This document shows positions 1 through 5,493 of a stretch of 6,903 nucleotides of DNA, in pieces; the first letter of the stretch is position 1; each line of letters starts with the position of its first letter. The position numbers and the translations under genes were made by a program. Below the pieces are notes generated by a model. The model was not told the DNA's origin and made no database searches. It saw nothing but the letters and a program-made list of their open reading frames with translations. The stretch is from JAHFQJ01 sp046050125 (lineage in GTDB: Bacteria > Pseudomonadota > Gammaproteobacteria > Burkholderiales > Burkholderiaceae). The stretch spans positions 1 through 6,903 of the forward strand of contig JBJOQB010000188.1 of the NCBI GenBank assembly GCA_046050125.1, in the 5' to 3' direction.

Positions 1-303
1 TAATATGATTTGTAAATTATCAGTAAACATATGTAAAGTATCTCTGAAATTATCTAAATATTTTTGATTCTCTTGATATATATTTAGATTTCTTTGTACT
101 ATATATTGCTTATAAAGTAATAATAAAGTTAATATAGATAAAATAGGCGTATAAATTCCGCTTAAAAATGTTCCAAAATTAGCCCAGTCAGATGTTTTGT
201 TAGAGATGCCATACGAAAAATTATATATATAAAAAATAATAGGTATTAGTATTAACATTACTGCTATTATGTATAAACTATATTTTTTTATTTTATTGAG
301 CAT
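1..303 (-). CDS. Partial membrane protein, possibly AbiC-like (phage abortive infection)
   Basis: A reading frame of 101 codons starts with ATG at 303 and stays open to the left edge, so only the N-terminus is present. The protein begins MLNKIKKY and has a first hydrophobic helix at about residues 9-29. A conserved-looking stretch SDWANFGTFLSG (38-49) leads into a second helix at about 50-65, followed by a Gln/Asn-rich, probably helical stretch (Q66 onward) that would face the cytoplasm. The order helix, W-x-NFGTFLSG, helix, then Q-rich coiled region is typical of proteins annotated as putative phage abortive infection (putAbiC) membrane proteins. That assignment is inference from topology and the short motif. 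There is no good Shine-Dalgarno before the ATG, but a well-formed promoter lies 41 bases upstream. The absence of stops and the sensible topology make it a real gene; its function is uncertain. Confidence 0.6.
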   Translation of the reverse strand, partial: MLNKIKKYSLYIIAVMLILIPIIFYIYNFSYGISNKTSDWANFGTFLSGIYTPILSILTLLLLYKQYIVQRNLNIYQENQKYLDNFRDTLHMFTDNLQIIL

Positions 304-343
304 ATTATATATAACAACATAAATATCCAATTGATGAACAACT

Positions 344-372
344 AGTATATATTCCCGCCTAAATTTAAGCAA
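344..372 (-). promoter_or_regulatory. Sigma-70-type promoter for the partial membrane-protein gene
   Basis: On the minus strand TTGCTT (367-372) and TATACT (344-349) are separated by exactly 17 bases. This is a good fit to a housekeeping promoter. Transcription would start near 337, giving a leader of about 34 bases before the ATG at 303. The -35 box lies only two bases beyond the T-run of the terminator of the preceding gene, so this gene appears to have its own transcription unit. Confidence 0.5.
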
Positions 373-373
373 T

Positions 374-400
374 AAAAAGGAGTATGAAATTTATACCCCT
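374..400 (-). terminator. Intrinsic terminator of the SPFH lipoprotein gene
   Basis: Read on the minus strand, AGGGGTAT (400-393) pairs with ATACTCCT (385-378). This is an 8-base-pair stem with one G-T wobble and a 7-base loop, followed directly by a run of T (377-374, with another T at the stem end). It lies 13 bases after the stop codon of the SPFH gene, which is therefore probably monocistronic. Confidence 0.75.
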
Positions 401-413
401 AAATACTTTTAAA

Positions 414-1223
414 TTACCTACCAACCGACACCATGCCTTTAAAGTCATAAGGTATAACAATAGTATTTACTTTACCCGTTGCAATTCCTTCAGCAATTTT
501 CATTTGTGCTTGAGCATTCATGTACTCAATTGCTTTTGAATTTGCATTTAAAGCAGCAATTCTTAGTGCTTCTTGTTCTGCGGTTTTTACTTCAATTTCT
601 TTAGTTTTTAAAGCATTTTGAGCTGTAACAACTGCATTTGCACTATCAATAATCGATTTATTTAATGCAATATTTTTAATTTGTACTAATGATAAAATAA
701 TTGAGCTTTCTAGTTTATCTTCTTTTAATGTTTCTAAAATATTTTTTTTGATTTGTTGCTCTAAATTTGTACGGTTATCAGCTAATTCTAAAGCTTTGTA
801 TTGTCTTACTGCTTTAAAAGTAGCGTTATTTGCTAATGTTTCTAAGTAATTATTCATCAATAAAATATTTCCTTCATCATCTCGAGAATGAAAGCTTTTA
901 TTTTTTGATGACCATAATTCAGATACGCTACTTTGATTAATCGAATAACTCAAAATTAAATCAAAATCTTCAATGGTCGAGTTATCAATAGTTAACGGTG
1001 TTTTATTTTCAACTTTTACTGTTAATTCTTTAACAGGGAATTTTAAAACATCTCCAATAATTACTTGATTAAATGAGCCTGCAGGTAATTCTTCTTGTTT
1101 AATTTGCTTATCAAATCCAACTCTTAAGCCAACTTCTCCTGTTTCAATTCTGGTGCAACCTGATGTAAATGTTATAAAAGTTATAAACACTAGAAAAATT
1201 GATACCATACCTAATTGTTTCAT
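414..1223 (-). CDS. SPFH/Band 7 (prohibitin-like) domain lipoprotein
   Basis: The protein has 269 residues from the preferred ATG at 1223. An in-frame ATG at 1235 would add MEII, but the GGAAA at 1229-1233 sits 5 bases before the 1223 ATG, overlaps the upstream start, and leaves a better signal peptide. Residues 1-22 are a hydrophobic signal ending in a lipobox (T-S-G-C, Cys23), so the mature protein is a lipid-anchored lipoprotein. Thr at position +2 would favour the outer membrane under the enterobacterial rule. The mature start, TRIETGEVGLRVGFDKQI, followed by a beta-rich region, is the usual opening of SPFH/Band 7 domains in small bacterial and phage prohibitin-like lipoproteins. Residues about 197-251 are Ala/Glu/Lys-rich and predicted coiled coil, where SPFH proteins oligomerise. 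The C-terminus VNTIVIPYDFKG is also typical of the family. Such proteins form membrane-associated ring scaffolds; the specific role here is unknown. A promoter-like TATAAT is upstream and a terminator downstream, so it is likely transcribed alone. Confidence 0.88.
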   Translation of the reverse strand: MKQLGMVSIFLVFITFITFTSGCTRIETGEVGLRVGFDKQIKQEELPAGSFNQVIIGDVLKFPVKELTVKVENKTPLTIDNSTIEDFDLILSYSINQSSVSELWSSKNKSFHSRDDEGNILLMNNYLETLANNATFKAVRQYKALELADNRTNLEQQIKKNILETLKEDKLESSIILSLVQIKNIALNKSIIDSANAVVTAQNALKTKEIEVKTAEQEALRIAALNANSKAIEYMNAQAQMKIAEGIATGKVNTIVIPYDFKGMVSVGR

Positions 1224-1228
1224 TATTA

Positions 1229-1233
1229 TTTCC
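1229..1233 (-). promoter_or_regulatory. Ribosome binding site deciding the SPFH gene start
   Basis: GGAAA on the minus strand lies 5 bases before the ATG at 1223 and overlaps the alternative ATG at 1235, which has no purine-rich site of its own (the sequence before it is ATCAATTT). This favours the shorter protein. Confidence 0.55.
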
Positions 1234-1252
1234 ATAAATTGATTAACGATTT

Positions 1253-1258
1253 ATTATA
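1253..1258 (-). promoter_or_regulatory. Candidate -10 box for the SPFH gene
   Basis: A perfect TATAAT on the minus strand would start transcription near 1246, about 23 bases before the preferred ATG. No good -35 is present at 16-18 bases spacing. The nearest similar hexamer, TTCATA (1279-1284), is 20 bases away. The call rests on the -10 only. Confidence 0.3.
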
Positions 1259-1313
1259 CTTTATTTTAAGTTTATAAATATGAATTTGAATTTTATTATG
1301 CTTTTTATGCACT

Positions 1314-1324
1314 TATACTATACT
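1314..1324 (+). promoter_or_regulatory. Candidate -10 boxes for the 168-residue protein gene
   Basis: Two overlapping TATACT hexamers (1314-1319 and 1319-1324) lie 30-35 bases before the ATG at 1354, in the short intergenic region shared with the divergent SPFH gene. No convincing -35 hexamer is seen, so this is only a candidate. Confidence 0.3.
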
Positions 1325-1353
1325 GTAATTATAAAGTTTGAAAAAGAATAAAT

Positions 1354-1860
1354 ATGACATTCTTATTAGTATTATTTTTAATTGGTGTTGGTATATTTTT
1401 ATATATAAGATATAAACATATTGCAGACCCCAAAATTGCTTATTATAAAAAAATAATTGGCGAGTTTTTAATGGCATTTACTAGTTGGGAAGCCTTTAAA
1501 AAGATGTTATATGGTGCTGAATTACCTCCAGAACTTGTAGCCCCTCCCGTTACTCCTTTGGCTCAACGTAGAGTAAGGCGTGTTAGAGTAACGCCTGCAA
1601 AATTAAATCAAGAAGATAATGGTTATGATGTTTTGCATCGTGTCGATGAAGTGCAAACATTAAAAGATTATGATAAAAAAGACCAGCACCCACGAGCATT
1701 TGAATTAGCTTTATTATTAAATTCTAAAGATGCAAAAGTGAAAAAAAGTGATAGGCAAAATTCTTTATTACAAAAAAAGGCTAAACCAAGAAAATTAGAA
1801 GAACCATCGGCATTTATTAAGCCAAAGGCGGCGGGTAATCCATTAAACAGGGACAAATAA
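1354..1860 (+). CDS. Membrane-anchored basic protein of unknown function
   Basis: This is the only plus-strand gene in the window, 168 residues long. Residues 2-18 form one hydrophobic helix (FLLVLFLIGVGIFLY), followed at once by the basic IRYKH, so the tail is predicted to lie in the cytoplasm. Residues about 58-68 are proline-rich (ELPPELVAPPV). Residues 71-78 are strongly basic (QRRVRRVR). The C-terminal third is rich in Lys and Arg (for example KKAKPRK) and looks largely unstructured. I do not recognise the family and assign no function; binding of nucleic acid or acidic lipid by the tail is only a guess from charge. The ATG is preceded by a weak AAAGAAT site. Codon choice matches the AT-rich neighbours, and the long open frame with a terminator just behind it supports a real gene. 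Confidence 0.72.
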   Translation: MTFLLVLFLIGVGIFLYIRYKHIADPKIAYYKKIIGEFLMAFTSWEAFKKMLYGAELPPELVAPPVTPLAQRRVRRVRVTPAKLNQEDNGYDVLHRVDEVQTLKDYDKKDQHPRAFELALLLNSKDAKVKKSDRQNSLLQKKAKPRKLEEPSAFIKPKAAGNPLNRDK

Positions 1861-1904
1861 AAATAGCTGAGCCATAAATAATTATGAGTCAGCTATGTAA
1901 TTTT
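1857..1904. terminator. Bidirectional terminator between convergent genes
   Basis: ATAGCTGA (1863-1870) pairs perfectly with TCAGCTAT (1889-1896). A 2x2 mismatch is followed by an inner CATAA/TTATG stem (1873-1877 with 1882-1886) and a 4-base loop. On the minus strand the stem runs into TTTT-A-TTT, a good T-run 32 bases after the binding-protein stop codon. On the plus strand the tail is weaker (GTAATTTTAT). It sits just where the plus-strand gene and the minus-strand ABC genes converge. Confidence 0.75.
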
Positions 1905-1927
1905 ATATAGTATATATATTCTTAATA

Positions 1928-2908
1928 TTAATTACCATTTTCGCTATGTAATTGTGGCATGCATAAATCTTTCCATGATTTTAATGGAGTTTTTAATTCG
2001 CCAGTTTTATGTAAGAAATTAGCAAATGACATAATGCCTTGAGGTGCATAATTAAATTCAATTTGTTTATTATTCAATTGTTCTAAGTAATCTTCAACTT
2101 GCTCATTTGCACCAACATTTGTTTTGAAGAAAGCTGCGGCACGGTTATGGTCAGCATTAATCCAGTTATTAGATTTTTTGTAAGCCTCATATAAAGAACT
2201 ACATACTTTTGGATTTTCGCTACAGAATTTCTGTGATACAGTCATTGCGGTTAAATGATGTTTGCCAAATAAATCAAATGATTTTGCTACAGTGCTGTTT
2301 TTCTTATCTTCTAATTCCATTTGTGCAAATGGAGGAGTTGCCCAATGAGCTGTAATTTTGCCTGCCATTAAAGCTGCAAATGCATCAGGGTGGCTCATTT
2401 GTACAGAAATTTTGTCATAATACTTGTAGTCGCCAAATGTTTTTTCAGCTAGTTTTTTGCTTGCCATAGCTTGAATTGATTTACCTAAAGCGGTTACAGC
2501 AATTTTGTCGCCTTCTTTAAAGTCTTTTGGAGATTTAATAGTTGGGCTGTTTGTGTTTAGTAACATGTTAATTAAACTATTAGCAAATAAAATTTTTGCA
2601 TCGCCATTTGTTTTTTCATTTAGCGTTAAAATTAATGGATAGCTAATTGTCATACCTTGGTTAGCACCTGATAAAAATCTATCTGCTGCTGCTGCTGGCC
2701 CGCCAACTTTATTTAAGTTTAGTTCTGTAGAAATGCCATTTTTCTTAGCTACTTCGTCCCAAAACATTTTTTTCATTACTACCATGCCCATGTAGTTAGA
2801 ACCATTTTGAATATCAATGGTAATTTTATCTACTTCAGCAGAGCATGTGTTTACTAAACCAACACAGCTTAATGTAATTGCAGATAGTTTTAATAGTGTT
2901 TTTTTCAT
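1928..2908 (-). CDS. ABC transporter periplasmic substrate-binding protein (NMT1/SsuA/TauA-like)
   Basis: The product of 326 residues captures the substrate in the periplasm for the importer encoded upstream. Residues 1-24 are a Sec signal peptide (MKKTLLKL, then a hydrophobic core) with a likely cleavage after C-S-A (24); the Cys residues in it do not make a lipobox. The mature protein has the layout of the NMT1/THI5-like family used for nitrate, sulfonates, taurine and similar ligands. It contains a PAAAADRFLSGANQGM region (71-86) that would line the cleft and the paired signature DKIAVTALGKS (134-144) and HPDAFAALMAGKITAHW (173-189). C229 and C236 could form a disulfide. Length is usual for the family. 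The start has a strong GGAG (2914-2917) 5 bases before the ATG. The gene is 107 bases behind the permease and ends at a terminator, making it the last gene of the unit. The ligand cannot be deduced. Confidence 0.85.
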   Translation of the reverse strand: MKKTLLKLSAITLSCVGLVNTCSAEVDKITIDIQNGSNYMGMVVMKKMFWDEVAKKNGISTELNLNKVGGPAAAADRFLSGANQGMTISYPLILTLNEKTNGDAKILFANSLINMLLNTNSPTIKSPKDFKEGDKIAVTALGKSIQAMASKKLAEKTFGDYKYYDKISVQMSHPDAFAALMAGKITAHWATPPFAQMELEDKKNSTVAKSFDLFGKHHLTAMTVSQKFCSENPKVCSSLYEAYKKSNNWINADHNRAAAFFKTNVGANEQVEDYLEQLNNKQIEFNYAPQGIMSFANFLHKTGELKTPLKSWKDLCMPQLHSENGN

Positions 2909-2925
2909 ATGTTCTCCAAATTTAT

Positions 2926-2940
2926 ATTATAGCTAGCTAT
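2926..2940 (-). promoter_or_regulatory. Candidate promoter/operator before the binding-protein gene
   Basis: A perfect 12-base palindrome, ATAGCTAGCTAT (2929-2940), overlaps a TATAAT on the minus strand (2926-2931). The ATG is 17 bases further on. No consensus -35 is present at 16-18 bases, which would fit a promoter depending on an activator, or a chance TATAAT. The strand of TAGCTATAATATAAATTT resembles a stretch before the ATPase gene. Confidence 0.35.
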
Positions 2941-3015
2941 ATGTGTTTTTATTGATTGTTAAATTATTATATTATTTATATCGTGTTTGTCTCTTCCATC
3001 TTTTTATTTTATATA

Positions 3016-3882
3016 CTAATTGCTTTTCATACCCCATTTAATAATTGTTCTGCGTTCAATGAAGCCAAATAATTGATTATCCAGTATGTAGCTAATTAAC
3101 ATAATAGCAAATAAACCAGCATATACTAAAGGTGGTTGATAATTATTTTTAGCCTCAGCAATAAAAAAGCCTAAAGCACCACCACCGTAAACGCTACCAA
3201 TTACTAATTCTACAGCTACAAAAGCTTGAAATGCACGAGAAATACCTAATCTTATACCCATTAAAATTGATGGTAAAGCAGCAGGGAATAAAATATAACG
3301 TACAAAATTTACTGAAGATAAACCATAGTTTTGCCCTACTCTACGTAATGTTTCAGGTACATGTGTAAAGCCCGCATGTGTAGATGCTAAAACTGTCCAA
3401 AACACGGCATTTGATACTACAAATATCATTGATGATAAATTGCTACTAAATGCAAGTATTGCTGCTGAAATTAACGCAACCGCAGGCAATGATGACATTG
3501 GAGGAGCAATTAATTCAAGAAAATTGTAACCAATTCTAGTTGAAATACTAAAACCAGCAAATAAAAAACCAAGAATAATACCAATAGCAGAACACGCCGC
3601 AAGTATTAATACAGTCAACCAAATTTGGTTGAGGAATTCAGTGGTTATTAATAATCTACCTAATTCACTAAGTGTTTCAGTGATTGTTGGGAAAAGCAAA
3701 TTGCCGTTATGAATGTAGCCATGTATATAAAATGCTAAACCTTGCCATGCTAACATGATTACAGAAAGTATAACCATTCTTTGGAATACGTCTGATTTAA
3801 AAAATCTTTTAACAGGAGAAATATGTACTTCATAAGCTTTGATTTGGCTTGATGGTACAGGTTGGTAGAATGTATCTGTCAT
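3016..3882 (-). CDS. ABC transporter permease (nitrate/sulfonate/taurine type)
   Basis: This is the membrane channel subunit of the importer, 288 residues. The preferred start is the ATG at 3882 (MTDTFYQPVPSS), because a strong AGAGG lies 6 bases before it. The frame stays open to a TTG at 3954, but the extra residues have no ribosome site. After a short cytoplasmic N-terminus there is a helix at about 35-55, then the BPD_transp_1 core from about residue 80. It has helices near 86-112, 133-165 and 223-235 and a last one near 252-268. The cytoplasmic EAA loop that docks the ATPase is ETLRRVGQNYG (177-187) followed by LFPAALPSI (198-206). GSVYGGGALGFFI (229-241) is also characteristic of SsuC/TauC-like permeases. 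One permease gene means the channel is a homodimer. The gene follows the ATPase by 199 bases and precedes the binding protein by 107 bases. Substrate unknown. Confidence 0.88.
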   Translation of the reverse strand: MTDTFYQPVPSSQIKAYEVHISPVKRFFKSDVFQRMVILSVIMLAWQGLAFYIHGYIHNGNLLFPTITETLSELGRLLITTEFLNQIWLTVLILAACSAIGIILGFLFAGFSISTRIGYNFLELIAPPMSSLPAVALISAAILAFSSNLSSMIFVVSNAVFWTVLASTHAGFTHVPETLRRVGQNYGLSSVNFVRYILFPAALPSILMGIRLGISRAFQAFVAVELVIGSVYGGGALGFFIAEAKNNYQPPLVYAGLFAIMLISYILDNQLFGFIERRTIIKWGMKSN

Positions 3883-3888
3883 ATTATA

Positions 3889-3893
3889 CCTCT
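3889..3893 (-). promoter_or_regulatory. Strong ribosome binding site deciding the permease start
   Basis: AGAGG on the minus strand followed by TATAAT and then the ATG at 3882. It makes the 24-residue-longer form beginning with TTG at 3954 unlikely. Confidence 0.7.
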
Positions 3894-3971
3894 TTGTTGT
3901 CCTTAAAATTCTTCCTAGCTGTACTATTTGTAATATCTTATTTGCAATCAGCAATTCTTGCGTTCGCTTTT

Positions 3972-4004
3972 ATGATAAACTATTTTAGTTCAGCTATTTA
4001 TCAT
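3972..4004 (-). repeat. Inverted repeat in the ATPase-permease gap
   Basis: ATGATAAA (3972-3979) is the exact complement of TTTATCAT (3997-4004), with 17 bases between them. The internal AACTAAAATAGTT on the minus strand can form a competing small hairpin. No T-run follows, so it is not a standard terminator. It could act as an mRNA-protecting or processing structure between ATPase and permease cistrons, or as a protein site. Confidence 0.35.
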
Positions 4005-4042
4005 TTATTTTGTTTAAATTTATGATTGAAAATTAAATTTTA

Positions 4043-4070
4043 GCTATAATTGTAAATAGCTTTATTTCAA
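4043..4070 (-). promoter_or_regulatory. Candidate internal promoter before the permease
   Basis: On the minus strand TTGAAA (4065-4070) and TATAGC (4043-4048) are 16 bases apart, just after the ATPase stop. The -35 matches 5 of 6 consensus bases and the -10 matches 4 of 6. A 6-base hairpin AGCTAT/ATAGCT overlaps the spacer and the -10. It would give the permease its own transcript, which would explain the 199-base gap; this remains tentative. Confidence 0.3.
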
Positions 4071-4081
4071 TCTACTGATAT

Positions 4082-4903
4082 TTATTTAATACCTAATAAC
4101 TGTTCAATTTGCATTTTTTGTTTCTCAACAGTTTCAGCATCAGAACCATAAGTTGAATCTAATTCGGCAATAATTTGCCCTGGGTTTGCCGATAAAACAA
4201 TAACACGGTTACCAATTTTAATTGCTTCACGTATATCATGCGTAATAAAAAACACGGTTGCATTGATATGCTCACATAACTCAAGCAATTCATCTTGCAG
4301 AGTGTTTTTTGTAATTTGGTCGAGGGCTGAAAATGGCTCGTCCATAAGTAGAATTTTTGGCTCCATTGCAAATGCTCTTGCAATTGATACCCTTTGTTTT
4401 TGTCCGCCAGATAATTGGTGAGGAAATTTTTCTTGTAAACCGTGTAAACCCACTAAAGTTAAAGCACCTTTAGCTTTATGAATTGCTTGCTCCATGCTAA
4501 GCTTTTTAGCATGAATTAAAGGAAATGCAACATTTTCTAATGCTGTTTTCCATGGCAATAAACCATGTTCTTGAAACACTACAATGCGTTCACTACTTGG
4601 TTTAGTAATTGGCTGACCTTCAAGGTTTATAATTCCTGTAGCGGGCTTTAAAAACCCTGCAACAGTGTTAAGTAAAGTTGATTTACCACAGCCTGATTGA
4701 CCTACGATTGTTACACGTTCGCCTTGAGCAATGCTCAGATTTATTTTATATAAAGCAACGGTAATTTTGTTTGGTGAGTAATATTGTACGGTTAAATCAT
4801 TAATAGCAAGCAATGCATCTTTTGCATTACTTTTAGCAGAATTAATTCCAATATTTTTCATATTCACACCATTTATATTATCTAATACATCGTTATCTAA
4901 CAT
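4082..4903 (-). CDS. ABC transporter ATPase (nitrate/sulfonate/taurine type, SsuB/TauB-like)
   Basis: The product is the nucleotide-binding subunit of the importer, 273 residues. All ABC motifs are present: Walker A GQSGCGKST (68-76), Q-loop Gln111 in VVFQEHGLLPW, signature LSGGQ (164-168), Walker B ILLMDEP (184-190) with catalytic Glu189, D-loop SALD and switch His222 in FFITHD. The sequence HGLLPWKTALENVAFPL after the Q-loop is characteristic of the nitrate/sulfonate/bicarbonate family. There is no regulatory C-terminal domain, only a short helical tail. The N-terminus carries about 30 extra residues before the ABC domain, low-complexity and Asn-rich. The ATG at 4903 has AAGGG (4910-4914) 6 bases before it, whereas the in-frame Met15 has only a poor site, so the long start is kept. 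It is the first gene of the unit ATPase, permease, binding protein. Confidence 0.92.
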   Translation of the reverse strand: MLDNDVLDNINGVNMKNIGINSAKSNAKDALLAINDLTVQYYSPNKITVALYKINLSIAQGERVTIVGQSGCGKSTLLNTVAGFLKPATGIINLEGQPITKPSSERIVVFQEHGLLPWKTALENVAFPLIHAKKLSMEQAIHKAKGALTLVGLHGLQEKFPHQLSGGQKQRVSIARAFAMEPKILLMDEPFSALDQITKNTLQDELLELCEHINATVFFITHDIREAIKIGNRVIVLSANPGQIIAELDSTYGSDAETVEKQKMQIEQLLGIK

Positions 4904-4951
4904 ATTAATCCCTTATTAATCTAGTTAAATATATCTAGCTAACCATAATAA

Positions 4952-4992
4952 TTTAGCTATATCTTATTTATGAAATTATATTTATAGCTAAA
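4952..4992 (-). promoter_or_regulatory. Inverted repeat around a TATAAT before the ATPase gene (candidate operator)
   Basis: TTTAGCTATA (4952-4961) and TATAGCTAAA (4983-4992) are a perfect 10-base inverted repeat with a 21-base spacer. Inside the spacer, on the minus strand, is a TATAAT (4975-4980), 72 bases upstream of the ATPase ATG. A third TAGCTA lies at 4936-4941. The arrangement suggests an operator whose half-sites flank a -10 box, though no good -35 is visible and an RNA hairpin is an alternative. Confidence 0.4.
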
Positions 4993-5400
4993 ATTACATA
5001 TATAAAATTAGTTGTGAATGCAAGTATTGATTATTTTAGAAAAAAATGCAATTCTAATTTGAATTATATATATTGTATATATCGTTGAAAAGGCTTATAA
5101 AATAAAGATGTAAGCTTATAATTAAAATTAATTATGTTGTATAATTGTGTACTAATTGCTATGCAACATGACTATTAAGTATATATTAAATAAAATATTT
5201 GTCCTAGTAAATTATATGTATTAAACACAAATTTAATAATGTGCATACATTTTGTATATTGGCTTTAAAGAATAATTTTAACAAAATAAATAATCGTTAT
5301 TAATTCGTATTATTTATGTAAATTTTGGCATTGTTTATGGAATTTAATTTATAAAATAATAAAAATTCTTTATTTTATGTAACTTATCTAAAATGGCATC
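4993..5400. other. AT-rich intergenic stretch with no recognisable gene
   Basis: This part of the gap between the ATPase gene start and the RTX gene end is extremely AT-rich. It contains short TA-alternating tracts such as 5065-5082. I found no RNA gene, no long open frame and no clear terminator. A few TATAAT-like hexamers occur (for example TATAAT at 5150-5155, plus strand), as expected by chance in such DNA. Confidence 0.5.
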
Positions 5401-5463
5401 ATGCTTGTAAAGGCAAGTATCCATAAACATAAACTATGTATGGATTCCCCTTGCGTGGGAATC
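5401..5463. repeat. Block of adjacent inverted repeats downstream of the RTX gene
   Basis: Three inverted repeats are packed together. CTTG/CAAG lies at 5404-5417. ATCCATA (5419-5425) pairs with TATGGAT (5439-5445), with an inner CATA/TATG. GATTCCC (5443-5449) pairs with GGGAATC (5457-5463) across a 7-base loop. The second and third overlap at 5443-5445, so only one can form fully at a time. The ATTCCC-N7-GGGAAT core resembles the neisserial dRS3 repeat (ATTCCC-N8-GGGAAT) and similar dispersed elements of proteobacteria. It lies 31 bases after the RTX stop but has no T-run, so it is more likely a repeat element or recombination target than an intrinsic terminator. Confidence 0.5.
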
Positions 5464-5493
5464 ACAAAGCTAATTTATTACTTAATTACGGCA

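Noticed and set aside
1668..1856. Open frame of 62 codons on the minus strand inside the 168-residue protein gene
   Set aside because: It lies wholly antisense to a better supported gene, has no ribosome site and its sequence looks like a shadow of the Lys-rich coding strand.
3883..3954. N-terminal extension of the permease starting with TTG
   Set aside because: No ribosome site precedes the TTG, while the ATG at 3882 has a strong AGAGG at the right distance and gives the usual family length.
4159..4383. Open frame of 74 codons on the minus strand within the ATPase gene
   Set aside because: It overlaps the segment coding for the signature, Walker B and His switch motifs in another frame and shows no independent signals.
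5168..5224. Small plus-strand frame MTIKYILNKIFVLVNYMY in the intergenic gap
   Set aside because: Only 18 codons, no Shine-Dalgarno, and composed of the residues expected from random AT-rich DNA.
4993..5400. CRISPR array, tRNA or origin in the AT-rich gap
   Set aside because: No regularly spaced direct repeats, no cloverleaf-like sequence and no DnaA-box cluster were seen; richness in A and T alone is not evidence.
5443..5463. Hairpin GATTCCC/GGGAATC as terminator of the RTX gene
   Set aside because: Neither strand has a T-run after the stem, so it does not meet the criteria for an intrinsic terminator; recorded as an inverted-repeat block instead.
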